Notes under the pieces: generated by a model
The model's input: the letters and a program-made list of their open reading frames with translations, nothing else
What the model was told of the DNA's origin: nothing
Databases searched by the model: none
Part shown: piece after piece, positions 1 to 12,900 of the stretch
Layout of the letters: each line of letters begins with the position of its first letter
Position numbering within the stretch: position 1 is the first letter of the stretch
Position numbers and translations under genes: made by a program
Origin: Microglena sp. YARC
Taxonomy: Eukaryota; Chlorophyta; Chlorophyceae; Chlamydomonadales; Chlamydomonadaceae
NCBI GenBank assembly: GCA_022414725.1
Contig: CM039462.1
Span: 101,573,438-101,637,437 of the forward strand
DNA length: 64,000 nucleotides
Direction of reading: 5' to 3'

Positions 1-3000
1 TAACAACAGTAATCGTAACTAGTAACAATAGTCAAACGTAACTAGTAACAGAAGTAGATAGTAAGTAGTAACAACAGTAAATCGTAACTAGTAACACAGT
101 AAATCGTTACGAGTAACAACAGTAAATCATAACTAGTAACAACAGTACATCGTAACTAGTACAGAAGTAGATAGTAAGTAGTAACAACAGTAAATCGTAA
201 CTAGTAACAACAGTAAATCGTTACTAGTAACAACAGTAAATAGTAACTAGTAACAACAGTAAATCGTAACTAGTAACAGAAGTAGATAGTAAGTAGTAAC
301 AACAGTAAATCGTAACAAGTAACAACAGTAAAATCGAAAACTAGTAACAACATTAAATCGTAATAGTAACAGAAGTAGATAGTAAGTAGTAACAACAGTG
401 CATCGTAACTAGTAACAACAGTAAATCGTAACGAGTTACAACAGTAAATCGTAACAAGTAAAAACAGTAAATCGTAACTAGTAACAGAAGTAGATAGTAA
501 GTAGTAACAACAGTAAATCGTAACTAGTAACAGAAGTAGATAGTAAGTAGTAACAACAGTAAATCGTAACTAGTAACAGAAGTAGATAGTAAGTAGTAAC
601 AACAGTGCAACGTAACTAGTAACAACAGTAAATCGTAACTAGTAACAGAAGTAGATAGTAAGTAGTAACAACAGTAAATCGTAACTAGTAACAGAAGTAG
701 ATAGTAAGTAGTAACAACAGTAAATCGTAACTAGTAACAGAAGTAACTAGATAGTAAGTAGTAACAACAGTGCAACGTAACTAGTAACAACAGTAAATCG
801 TAAACTAGTAACAGAAGTAGATAGTTAGTAGTAACAACAGTAAATCGTAACTAGTAACAACAGTAAATCGTAACGAGTAACAACAGTAAATCATAACTAG
901 TAACAACAGTACATCGTAACTAGTAACAGAAGTAGATAGTAAGTAGTAACAAAAGTAAATCGTAACTAGTAACAGAAGTAGATAGTAAGTAGTAACAACA
1001 ATAAATCGTAACTAGTAACAGAAGTAGATAGTAGTAAGTAACAACAGTAAATCGTAAGTAGTAACAACAGTAAATCGTAACTAGTAACAACAGTAAATCG
1101 TAACTAGTAACAGAAGTAGATAGTAAGTAGTAACAACAGTAAATCGTAACTAGTAACAGAAATAGATAGTAAGTAGTAACAACAGTAAATCGTAACTAGT
1201 AACAACAGTAAATCGTAACTAGTAACAGAAGTAGATAGTAAGTAGTAACAACAGTAAGTCGTAACTAGTAACAATAGTAAATCGTAACTAGTAACAACAG
1301 TAAATCGTAACTAGTAACAGAAGTAGATAGTAAGTAGTAACAACAGTAAATCGTAACTAGTAACAGAAGTAGATAGTAAGTAGTAACAACAGTAAATTGT
1401 AACTAGTAACAACAGTAAATCGTAACTGGTAACAGAAATAGATAGTAAGTAGTAACAACAGTAAATCGTAACTAGTAACAACAGTAAATCGTAACTAGTA
1501 ACAGAAGTAGATAGTAAGTAGTAACAACAATAAATCGTAACTAGTAACAGAAGTAGATAGTAAGTAGGAACAACAGTAAATCGTAACGAGTAACAGAAGT
1601 AGATAGTAAGTAGTAACAACAGTAAATCGTAACTAGTAACAGAAGTAGATAGTAAGTAGTAACAACAGTAAATCGTAACTAGTAACAACAGTAAATCGTA
1701 ACTAGTAACAGAAGTAGATAGTAAGTAGTAACAGAAGTAGATAGTAAGTAGTAACAACAGTAAATCGTAACTATTAACAAAAGTAAATCGTAACTAGTAA
1801 CAACAGTAAATCGTAACTAGTAACAGAAGTAGATAGTAAGTAGTAACAACAGTAAATTGTAACTAGTAACAGAAGTAGATAGTAAGGTAGTAACAACAGT
1901 AACTCGTAACTAGTAACAGCAGTAAATCGTAACTAGTAACAGAAGTAGATAGTAAGTACTAACAACAGTAAATCATAACTAGTAACAGAAGTAGATAGTA
2001 AGTAGGAACAACAGTAAATCGTAACTAGTAACAACAGTAAATCGTAACTAGTAACAACAGTAAATCGTAACTAGTAACAGAAGTAGATAGTAAGTAGTAA
2101 CAACAGTAAATCATAACTAGTAACAGAAGTAGATAGTAAGTAGTAACAACAGTAAATCGTAACTAGTAACAGAAGTAGATAGTAAGTAGTAACAACAGTA
2201 AATCGTAACTAGTAACAACAGTAAATCGTAACTAGTAACAGAAGTAGATAGTAAGTAGTAATTACAGTAAATCGTAACTAGTAACAACAGTAAATCGTAA
2301 CTAGTAACAGAAGTAGATAGTAAGTAGTAACAACAGTAAATCGTAACTAGTAACAGAAGTAGATAGTTAGTAGTAACAACAGTAAATTGTAACTAGTACC
2401 AACAGTAAATCGTAACTAGTAACAACAGTAAATCGTAACTAGTAACAACAGTAAATCGTAACGAGTAACAGAAGTACATAGTAAGTAGTAACAACAGTAA
2501 ATCGTAACTAATAACAGAAGTAGATAGTAAGTAGTAACAACAGTAAATCGGAACTAGTTAAAGAAGTAGATAGTTAGTAGTAACAACAGTAAATCGTAAC
2601 TAGTAACAGAAGTAGATAGTAAGTAGTAACAACAGTAAATCGTAACTAGTAACAGAAGTAGATAGTAAGTAGTAACAACAGTAAATCGTAACTAGTAACA
2701 GAAGTAGATAGTAAGTAGTAACAACAGTAAATCGTAATGAGTAACAGAAGTAGATAGTAAGTAGTAACAACAGTAAATCGTAATTAGTAACAGAAGTAGA
2801 TAGTAAGTAGTAACAACAGTAAATCGTAATGAGTAACAGAAGTAGATAGTGAGTAGTAACAACAGTAAATCGTAACTAGTAACAGAAGTAGATAGTAAGT
2901 AGTAACAACAGTAAATCGTAACTAGTAATAGAAGTAGATAGTAAGTAGTAACAACAGTAAATCGTAACTAGTAACAACAGTAAATCGTAAGTAGTAACAG

Positions 3001-6000
3001 AAGTAGATAGTTAGTAGTAACAACAGTAAATCGTAACTAGTAACAACAGTAAATCGTAACAAGTAACAACAGTAAATCATAACTAGTAACAACAGTAAAT
3101 CGTAACTAGTAACAGAAGTAGATAGTAAGTAGTAACAACAGTAAATCGTAACTAGTAACAGAGGTAGATAGTAAGTAGTAACAACAATAAATCGTAACTA
3201 GTAACAGAAGTAGATATTAAGTAGTAACAACAGTAAAATGTAAGTAGTAGCAACAGTAATTCGTAACTAGTAACAACAGTAAATCGTAAGTAGTAACAGA
3301 AGTAGATAGTTAGTAGTAACAACAGTAAATCGTAACTAGTAACAACAGTAAATCGTAACGAGTAACAACAGTAAATCATAACTAGTAACAACAGTAAATC
3401 GTAACTAGTAACAGAAGTAGATAGTAAGTAGTAACAACAGTAAATCGTAACTAGTAACAGAAGTAGATAGTAAGTAGTAACAACAGTAAATCGTAACTAG
3501 TAACTGAGTAGATAGTAAGAAGTAACAACAGTAAATCGTAATAGTAACAACAGTAAATCGTAACTAGTAACAACAGTAAATCGTAACTAGTAACAGAAGT
3601 AGATAGTAAGTAGTAATAACAGTAAATCGTAACTAGTAACATCAGTAAATCGTAACTAGTAACAGAAGTAGATAGTAAGTAGTAACAACAGTAAATCGTA
3701 ACTAGTAACAGAAGTAGATAGTAAGTAGTAACAACAGTAAACGTAACTAGTAACAACAGTAAATCGTAACTAGTAACAGAAGTAGATAGTAAGTAGTAAC
3801 AACAGTAAATCGTAACTATTAACAACAGTAAATCGTAACTAGTAACAACAGTAAATCGTAACTAGTAACAACAGTAAATCGTAACTAGTAACAGAAGTAG
3901 ATAGTAAGTAGTAACAACAGTAAATCGTAACTAGTAACAACAGTAAATCGTTACTAGTAAACAACATAAAGTAAAATATAACTAGTAACAACAGTAAAAT
4001 CGTAACTAGTAACAGAAGTAGATAGTAAGTAGTAACAACAGTAAATCGTAAAAGTAACAACAGTAAATCGAAAACTAGTAACAACATTAAATCGTAACTA
4101 GTAAACAGAAGTAGATAGTAAGTAGTAACAACAGTGCATCGTATCTAGTAACAACAGTAAATCGTAACGAGTAAACAACAGTAAATCGTAACAAGTAAAA
4201 ACAGTAAGATTGTAACTAGTAACAGAAGTAGATAGTAAGTAGTAACAACAGTAAATCGTAACTAGTAACAGAAGTAAGATAGTAAGTAGTAACAACAGTG
4301 CAACGTAACTAGTAACAGAAAGTAGATAGTAAGTACTAACAACAGTGCAACGTTAACTAGTAACAACAGTAAATCGTTACTAGTAACAATAGTCAAAGTA
4401 ACTAGTAACAGAAGTAGATAGTAAGTAGTAACAACAGTAAATCGTAACTAGTAACAACAGTAAATGTAACGATAACAACAGTAAATCATAACCTAGTAAC
4501 AACAGTACATCGTAACTAGTAAGAAGTAGATAGTAAGTAGTAACAACAGTAAATCGTGACTAGTAACAACAGTAAATCGTTACTAGTAACAACAGTAAAT
4601 AGTAACTAGTAACAACAGTAAATCGTAACTAGTAACAGAAGTAGATAGTAAGTAGTAACAACAGTAATCGTTACAAGTAACAACAGTAATCGAAAAACTA
4701 GTTACAACATTAAATCGTAACTAGTAACAGAAGTAGATATAAGTATACAACAGTATCGTAACTAGTAACAACAGTAAATCGTAAACGATAACAACAGTAA
4801 ATCGTAACTAGTAACAGAAGTAGATAGTAAGTAGTAACAACAGTACATCGTAACTAGTAACAACAGTAAATCGTAACTAGTAACAGAAGTAGATAGTAAG
4901 TAGTTAACAGAAGAAATAGTAAAGTAGTAACAACAGTAAAATCGTAACTATTAACAACAGTAAATCGTAACTAGTAACAACAGTAAATCGTAACTTAGTA
5001 ACAGAAGTAGATAGTAAGTAGTAACAACAGTAAATTTGTAACTAGTAAACAGTAAGTAGTAATAAGTAGTAACAACAGTAAATCGTAACTAGTACAGAAG
5101 TAGATAGTAACAGTAAATCGTAACTAGTAACGGAAGTATAGTAAGTAGTAACAACAGTAAATCGGTAAAGTAACAACAGTAAGTAAAGTAACAGTAGATA
5201 GTAATAGACAACGTAATAGTAAATAATCGTAACTAGTAACAACAACAGTAAATCGTAACTAGTAACAACAGTAAAATCGTAACTAGTAACAGAAGTAGAT
5301 AGTAAGTAGTAACAACAGTAAATCGTAACTAGTAACAGAAGTAGATAGTAAGTAGTAACAACAGTAAATCGTACTAGTAAAGAAGTAGATAGTAAGTAGT
5401 AACAACAGTAAATCGTAACTAGTAACAACAAGTAAATCGTAACTAGTAAAGAAGTAGATAGTAAGTAGTAACAACAGTAAATCGAACTAGTAGTAAAGCA
5501 ACAGTAAATCGTAACTAGTAACAGCAAACAGTAAATCGTAACTAGTAACAGAAGTAGATAGTAAGTAGTAACAACAGTAAATCGTAACTAGTAACAGAAG
5601 TAGATAGTAAGTAGTAACAACAGTAATTGTATTGTAACTAGTACAGAAGTATGATAGTAAGTAACTAGTAACAACAGAAACGTAGTAAAAGAAGTAGTAG
5701 TAAGTAGTAACAACAGTAAATCGTAACGGAGTGTAGTAAGAAGTAGATAGTAAGTAGTAACAGTAACAACAGTAAATCGTAATTTAGTAACTAGAAGTAG
5801 ATAGTAAGTAGTAAAACAACAGTAAATCGTAATAGTAACAGAAGTAGATAGTAAGTAGTAACAACAGTAAATCGTAACTAGTAACAGAAGTAGTAGATAG
5901 TAAGTAATTCGTAACAACAGTAAATCGTAACTTAGTAACAGAAGTAGATAGTAAGTAGTAACAAAACAGTAAATCGTAACTAGTAACAGTAAGTAATAGT

Positions 6001-8530
6001 AAGTAGTAAACAGAACAGTAAGTAGTAACACAGTAACTAGTAACAGAAGTAGATAGTAAGTAGTAACAACAGTAAATCGTAACTAGTAACAAAATAGCAG
6101 TAAATCGTAACTAGTAACAAAGTACATAGTAAGTAGTAACAACAGTAAATCGTAACTAGTAACAGAAGTAGATAGTAAGTAGTAACAACAGTAAAACTCG
6201 TAACTAGTAAACAGCAGTATCGTAACTAGTAACAACAGTAAATCGTAACTAGTAAGCAGAAGTTAGATAGTAAGTAGTAACAACAGTAATCGTAACTAGT
6301 AACAGAAGTAGATAGTAAGTAGTAACAACAGTAAATCGTAACTAGTAACAGAAGTAGATAGTAAGTAGTAACAACAGTAAATCGTGTAAGTAGTAACAAC
6401 AGTAAATCGTAACTAGTAACAGAAGTAGTATAGTAAGTAGTAACAACAGTAAATCGCTAGTAAAGAAAGAAGTAAGTGTAAACAGTAAATCGTAACTAGT
6501 AACAGTAAAGTAAATCGTGTAAGAAGGATAGTAAGTAGTAACAACAGTAAATCGTAACTGTAACAGTAAATCGTAACAGTGTAACTAGCAAAGTAGATAC
6601 TTGGTTCAACAGTAAATCGTAAAGTAAAACAGAATAGTAACTAGTACACAACAGTAAAGTAACCTAGTAACAACAGTAAATCGTAACTAACAGTAGTATC
6701 AACTATAACATAAACAACGTAAATCGTAACTAGTAACAGAAGTACGATAGTACAACAGTAAATCAGTAACAGAAGTAGATAGTAAGTAGTAAAAAAACAA
6801 CAGTAAAACTAACTAGTAACAAACAGTAAATCGTAACTAGTAACAGAAGTAGATAGTAAGTAGTAACAACAGTATAGTAACTAGTAAATAAATGGTAATA
6901 GTAAACAGTAAATCGTAAGCCTAAATCATTTTAACGAGTAAACAGAAGTAGATAGTAAGTAGTAAACAGTAAAGTAAAAGTAGTAACGTAACTAGTTCAA
7001 CAGAAGTAGATAGTAAGTAGTAACAACAGTAAATCGTAACAGAGTAAAGATAGATAGTAGTAAGTAACTAGTACAGTAGAATAGTAAAGTAGTAACAGTA
7101 AATGTTAGTAACAGAATAGATAGTAGGTAGTAACAAGAGTAAATCGTAACTAGTAACAGAAGTAAGTAGATAGTAAGTACAATTTGTAACAACAGTAATC
7201 GGTAACCTAGTAACAGAAGTAGATAGTAAGTAGTAACAACAGTAAATCGTAACTAGTAACAAAGTAAAAATCCGTGCATAGTAAAGAAGTAGATAGTAAG
7301 AGTACCAACAACTAGTAAATTGTAACTAGTACAACAGTAAATCGTAACTAGTAACAAGAAGTAGATAGTAAGTAGTAACAACAGTAAATTCGTAAATCTA
7401 ATAACAGAAGTAGATAGTAAGTAGTAACAACAGTAAATTTAACTAGTAACAGAAGTAAATAGTAATAGTAAACAACAGTAAATCGTAAACTAAGTAACAG
7501 AAGTAGATAGTAAGTAGTAACAACAGTAAATCGTAACTAGTAACACGAAGTAGATAGTAAGTAGTAACAACAGTAAATGTAAGAGTAACAGAAGTAGATA
7601 GTAAAGTAGTAACAACAGTAAAACTCGTAGATAAGTAAGTACAACAGTAAATCGTAACAGTAACAGTAGATAGTAAAGTAGTAACAACAGTAAATCGTAA
7701 CTTAGTAACTAACTAGTAAAGATAGATAGTAACAAAACAGTAAATCGTAACTAGTAAAGAAGAGTATAGTAAAGTATACAGTAAAATCGTAATAGTAACA
7801 GAAGTAGATAGTAAGTAGTAACAACAGTAAACTCGTAAGTAACAACATTAAATCGTAACTAGTAACAAGAAGTAGATTAGTAGTAGTAGTAACAACAGTA
7901 AATCGGGTAACTAGTAACACAGTAAATAGTAATCGTAACTAGCACAGTAAATCGTAACTAGTAACATCCAAGTAAATCGTAACTAGTAACAGAAGTAGTA
8001 GTAAGGTAGTAACAACAGTAAATCGTAACTAGTAACAGTAGTAATTAGATAGTAAGTAGTAAACAACAGTAAATCGTAACTAGTACACAGTAAGTAGATA
8101 ATGTAATGTAGTAACAACAGTAAAAACTTAGTAAAGAAGTAAGAATTGTTTTATGTAGTAAATAGTAACAACAGTAAATCGTAACAAGTAACTAGTAACA
8201 ACAACAGTAATCTGTTACGAGTAACAGAAGAGAATAGTCAAGTAACTAGTAAAACAGTAATCTGTAACAGTAAATGTAATAGTACAACAGTAAATTAGTA
8301 ACAAATAAATCGCAACAGAAGTGGGTACACGTAGTAGTAACACAGAAGTAGATCCGTAACTAGTACAGAAGTAGTAACATCAGTAAGGTAGTAACGTAAC
8401 AGTAAATGTAACAGAAGGTAGATAGTAACAGATAGTAACAACAGATAGTAACTAGTAACAGGTAACAACGTAGAAAATAAGTATAACAACAGTAGTAAAA
8501 ATAAGTAGTCTAACAAAAATAAGTAGTCTA
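1..8530. repeat. Satellite array of two related 23-bp words
   Basis: The whole stretch is made of two 23-bp words. Word A reads AACAACAGTAAATCG followed by TAACTAGT. Word B reads AACAGAAGTAGATAG followed by TAAGTAGT. They often alternate as a 46-bp A-B dimer but also occur as A-A runs. About 370 words fit. From 1 to about 4900 the words are well kept; from about 5000 to 8530 indels and truncated words become frequent, so the right edge is the more decayed one. Word A carries an ACTAGT hexamer. The minus strand is open in all frames over long runs, giving Leu/Tyr/Thr-rich translations that are products of the repeat and not genes. Confidence 0.97.
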
Positions 8531-9120
8531 CCTGTCCACTGGGGTTTCATACCACGAAACCCTTTCATCCACCAAACCACTTGTTGTTGCAGTCTCCATT
8601 CTTTCAGCTTCCTTCAGCTTCTTCTTTGCTCCTGGCCCTCAAGGTAGTTGGTTGCGGAACGCTCTTCCCTCCCTGCGCCTGGGACACACGGCACACACAA
8701 ACACTAGATTGGTTGTAGTTTTGGGTTCTTTTTTGCGCACGCGAAGGGGGGATGCTGGTAGCTGGTGGGAGAGGGGGTGGAGGTGGAGGTGTGTGTGTGT
8801 TGTATTTGGTTGAGGTGATTATGTAACTTGCAGCTTTTCTTCTCCTTGCCCTACACTCTCCTCCCGTAGATAAAACATCCTCCTTCTCCCGCGTATGGCA
8901 TACATCTTCTTCTCCTGGCCCTACACTCCTCCTCCCGTATGATAAAACATCCTCCTTCTCCCGTATGGCATACATTCTTCTTCTCCTGGCCCTACACTCC
9001 TCCTCCCGTATGATAAAACATCCTCCTTCTCCCGTATGGCATACATTCTTCTTCTCCTGGCCCTACACTCCTCCTCCCGTATGTTTGGCATACACTGCAG
9101 GAAAAATGAATACAAGCAGT
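8531..9120. repeat. Spacer with CT-rich tandem repeat; possible last exon of the FNBP4-like gene
   Basis: 8860-9095 holds three to four copies of a CT-rich unit of about 70 bp (CCCGTATGATAAAACATCC plus CTTCTCCTGGCCCTACAC). Read on the minus strand each copy contains AGGGCCAGGAGAAG, which resembles AGGGCCAGGAGCAAAG at about 8622-8640. That site is a candidate acceptor for the last exon of the FNBP4-like gene. An alternative acceptor near 8616 would give a frame reading KLKEW then RLQQQ, reminiscent of the EEW(K)QQQ end of FNBP4, running on toward the satellite. Neither acceptor has a good pyrimidine tract, so the last exon is unresolved. Confidence 0.45.
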
Positions 9121-9290
9121 GTTTCAATTTTCAACGACGCGTCGCCATTCCGTAGAATGCTACACCCCCCGGACCCCCTGATATCTCCTTTATGCGATGG
9201 CTACGCAACTATCCTGAAATCAGGGTTGAGTAGCCCAAGTAGCTACTCAACCTGGACTGCAGAAATCTGAAATAAAAAACACTGAATACG
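9121..9290 (+). repeat. Dispersed repeat family A, copy 1
   Basis: This interspersed repeat begins near TTTCAACGACGCG, passes through CCATTCCGTAGAATGCTAC and GCGATGGCTACGCAACTATC, contains a short palindrome (GGTTGAGTAGC / GCTACTCAACC) and ends in an A-rich tail AAATAAAAAACACTG. The same order recurs at 19640-19858 and 37260-37525. The A-rich tail suggests an RNA-copied element, but no duplicated target was found. Confidence 0.7.
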
Positions 9291-9611
9291 AGCTGCCACA
9301 GGCCGTAAGATTGAGGGAACCATCCCGTTTGCATGCAAGTGTACATACTGGAGAATGGCTACTGTGTTGGGTTTATTTGGTTTCGCAGACCCTTGTTGGG
9401 TTTCAGTTCGGTTTGTTTCCTTTGATGATGATGGCAGAAAGGGGAGGGGAGCTGCCTAGAAGCTGCTTGATTCAGGTTTGACCCAATGATGCAGAAAGGG
9501 AGCTGCCTAGAAGCTGATACGAGTGCCCAGACAGGAAACAGTGTTATTCATGCCAGTCCAAGGATAGGCTAAATAGCCAAACTTGCCTAACCATAGAGTC
9601 TTGCAACTTAC

Positions 9612-9988
9612 TTGGCCTCCCTCTCTTCCTCAGCCAGCAATGTCTTACGCACACTGCCCCACTGGTTCACAAGCTCTGCCACCTTCCCCATGCCGGGCTT
9701 GCTCTTCTTTAGCAAAGGCAGCACATTGCTCTTCTCAGTCTTCCGCTTCTTGGACGACATCGCCGCTGCTGCGGCAGCCGCTGCAGCAGCTGCTGCCGAT
9801 GGTGCTGCCGCCACCGCCACCGCCGCCACTGGCTTGCCCACAGTGGCAAGCCCACTCTTGGCAACAACCGCAGCTGGCGTGGCTTCGGTTGCATCAGAGG
9901 GGGACGGAACTGTGGGCCCAGCCACTGGCTCTACAGTCTTCCGGACTGGTTTGTTGCGCTGTATTCTTTTTGCGCTTGGCGGCAGGCG
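9612..9988 (-). CDS. FNBP4-like gene, conserved C-terminal exon
   Basis: A CAGTAG acceptor at 9989 and a consensus donor (GCCAA then GTAAGT) bound a 377-nt exon in phase 0 to 2. It encodes a basic start (AKRIQRNKPVRKTVE), an Ala/Val-rich linker with 13 alanines, the basic block SSKKRKTEKSNVLP, then LKKSKPGMGKVAELVNQW and GSVRKTLLAEEEREA. The last part aligns by eye with the LVKKWQSIQRELDEEE block near the end of FNBP4 and is the best single argument for the family. The polyalanine run is a GCN repeat and may vary. Confidence 0.6.
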
Positions 9989-12900
9989 CTACTGCCGGAC
10001 CTCCACCTTCAGGGGTGGGGTGTGGGTGTGTGTGAGTGTGTGTGAGTGTGTGTGTGTGTGTGAGTGTGTGTGTGGGGGTATGTGGGTGTGAGTGGGTGTG
10101 AGTGGTGTGTGTGGGTAGGGCATAGGCTGGGGATGGATTTGCTGACCCTGAGTGTTCATGTGCACGTGCATGCACAGTGTATGGGCAGGCTGTGGGTTTG
10201 CTGACCCTGAGTGTTCATGTGCATGTGCATGTGTGTGGGTGTGGGTGTGAGTGTGTGGGTGTGGGTGGGTGTGAGTGTGTGTGGGGGGTAGGCATGGGTA
10301 GGGCATGTGTAGGGAATGGGTAGGGCAACGCGCAGGGTATGGTTTGCTGACCTTGAGTGTTTACGTGCATGTGCAGGGTAGGGGTGGGGCAGGAGAGTGG
10401 GTGGGGTGTGGATATGGTATAGGTTGGGCATGTGCATGGGCAGGGTAGGGGTAGGGCAGGTGAGTGTGTGTGTGCGTGTGTGTGTGAGTGTGAGTGTGTG
10501 TGTGAGTGTGTGTGTGTGGATGTGTGTGTGAGAGTGTGTGTGTGAGTGGATGTGAGTGTGAGTGTGAGTTTGTGTGTGTGTGAGTGTGAGTGTGTGTGGC
10601 TGGATGGGAGTGGATGTGAGTGTGAGTCTGTGTGAGTGTGAGTGTGTGTGTGACTGGATGGGAGTGGATGTGAGTGTGAGTGTGAGTGTGGGTTTGTGTG
10701 AGCGTGTGTGTGTGTGAGTGGATGTGAGTGGATGTGAGTGGATGTGGATGTGGATGTGAGTGTGAGTGCGAGTTTGTGTGTGTGTGTGTGTGAGTGGATG
10801 TGAGTGTGAGTTTGTGTGTGAGTGTGTGAGTGTGTGTGAGTGTGTGTAACTGGATGGGAGTGGATGTGAGTGTGAGTGTGAGTTTGTGTGTGTGTGTGTG
10901 AGTGTGAGTGGGTGGGTGGGGCACCCACCTTCAGGAAGAGGGGGAGTCACCGATGAAGATCGCAGGTCGGATGCGTACTGATCAGTGCCAGGCTGGCCAT
11001 TTGATGCCCACCCATCCCCGCCCCTGCTTCTCTGCCCCGCTCCCAGGCAGGTAGGAGGAGTAGTAACCCGACGCGCTGGTGTGTTCATATCCTGGGGCTA
11101 CCGAAGATGCGGAGGGAAACAAGGCACCCCCTGAGGGATCGTAGGCTGAGGCTGACGGATCATAGCCTGCGCCTACTGCAGAGGCTGATGGAAACAAGGA
11201 CCCGCCTGAGGGATCGTAGCCTGCGCCTGAGGGATCATAGCCTGTGCCTGCGGCAGAGGCCGACGGAAACAAGGCACCGCCTGAGGGATCGTAGCCTGCG
11301 CCTGAGGGATCGTAGCCTGTGCCTGCGGCAGAGGTCAACGGAAACAAGGACACACCCGAGGGCTCATAGCCTGCACCTGCAGCTGATGATGGCTAAGGGA
11401 AATGAGCCCCCGCCTGCTCCTACTCCAGCATCCCCGCCTCCAGGGACAGGCGGCAGAGGCGGCGGGGACTGGGGTAACGGCGGGGGACTAGTCTCTAGGT
11501 CCAGGTCCATTCCATTGTCAAGGTCCATTCCATCACTGCCCCCATTTGCACACCCGGGCGGCGCCGTCCCTGCTTCGTCTCTTGGAGGTAGGGGGGGCGG
11601 GGGAGATGGCGGTGGCGGGGGTGATCATCCTCCACTCCAGGTATACCTTCAGACATACGTCTACCTTGGGCAGGGGGCGGGGGGCTGGGGGTTGTCCCTG
11701 GTGTGGCGCAGCCCCCCCCTCCGCTGCCTGGCATGCCATAGTACTGCCCGTAGGGGTACGCTGGTTGGCTGTACGGGTGGCTGTACGCGCCTTGCCAGCT
11801 GTACATGGCCGAAGGATCTGAGAAGCCTTGTTGGTACCAGGCCGCAGCGTCGTAGCTCCACAACCGACAGCTGCACACAGACACACAAACAGGGTCAGTT
11901 CCAAGGGGGATGGGGGGGGTAATGGGTATGGGTGGGGGTGGGGTTGGGGGGGGTATGTGTGTGTGTGTGTGTGGTTGTGTGTCGGTGGTGGGGGTCTCCC
12001 ACCAGCTGCACACAGACACAAACAGTGTCAGTTCTAACAGGGTGGGGGGATATGGGGTATGGGGGAGATAATTTGTGTGTGTGTGGTGTGGGGGGGTCTC
12101 CCACCAGCTGCCACACAGTACACACAGACAGGATCAATTCCAGGGGGGGGGGCGGGGATGGGGTTGATGTGTGTGTGTGGTGTGTGTGGGTGGGGATATA
12201 TCTGGGTAAACTTCAATATATTACCAGCGCCGTAGCTCCCACCAGCTGCACAACAGACACACAAAACAGGGTCAGTTCCAAGGGGGTGGGGGGCGATTGG
12301 GGGATGGGGGGGGGGGGGGGAGATGGGGTGTATTTGTGTGTTTGGGGTGGTGGTGGTGGTGGCTCTCCCACCAGCTGCACATAGACACACAAACAGGGTC
12401 AGTTCCAAGGGGGTGGGGGTGGGATGTGGGGATGGTGTGGTATGGTTTTGTGTGTTCTGTATGTGTGTGTGTGTGTGTGTGGGGGGGGGGGGCATGAGGG
12501 CATTGGGGATGTGGGATGTTGTGTGGGCGTGTGTGTTTGTGTGTGTCCCCAGCGTGTAGCTCCCTCAGGGGGGGAGGGGGAGGCCTCCAATTTGCTATGT
12601 CGTAGCACCCTAAAACAACAAGGCATATAATTTAGCAATTGTGTATATATAGCTCATTCAAGAAAACCCTTCGAGCCGCACAGGCAGGGTCAAATCCAAG
12701 AAGCAAGGAAGTGGCAAGATGTAAAATAAATAAATAATACACACATAATTAATTAAATAGTAATAGCCTTCACTACTAGGCGTGAGGTTAAGGGGGGCAG
12801 CCAGTTAGCTTGCGCTGGGGCCCTACAGCCCACCACAAACACTCAGATGCAACTCTTATTTTCGAAGTACCATTGAACAAAAGGTTGCTGGTGAGACTGG

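Noticed and set aside
1311..8516. Many minus-strand Leu/Tyr/Thr-rich open frames
   Set aside because: They are translations of the 23-bp satellite, whose minus strand lacks stop codons in all frames.
1..8530. CRISPR array
   Set aside because: There are no unique spacers between repeats; units are contiguous, and the genome is eukaryotic.
9894..12495. Long His/Thr/Ser/Pro-rich frames
   Set aside because: Translations of GT/CA microsatellites and tandem intron units; no non-repetitive protein sequence.
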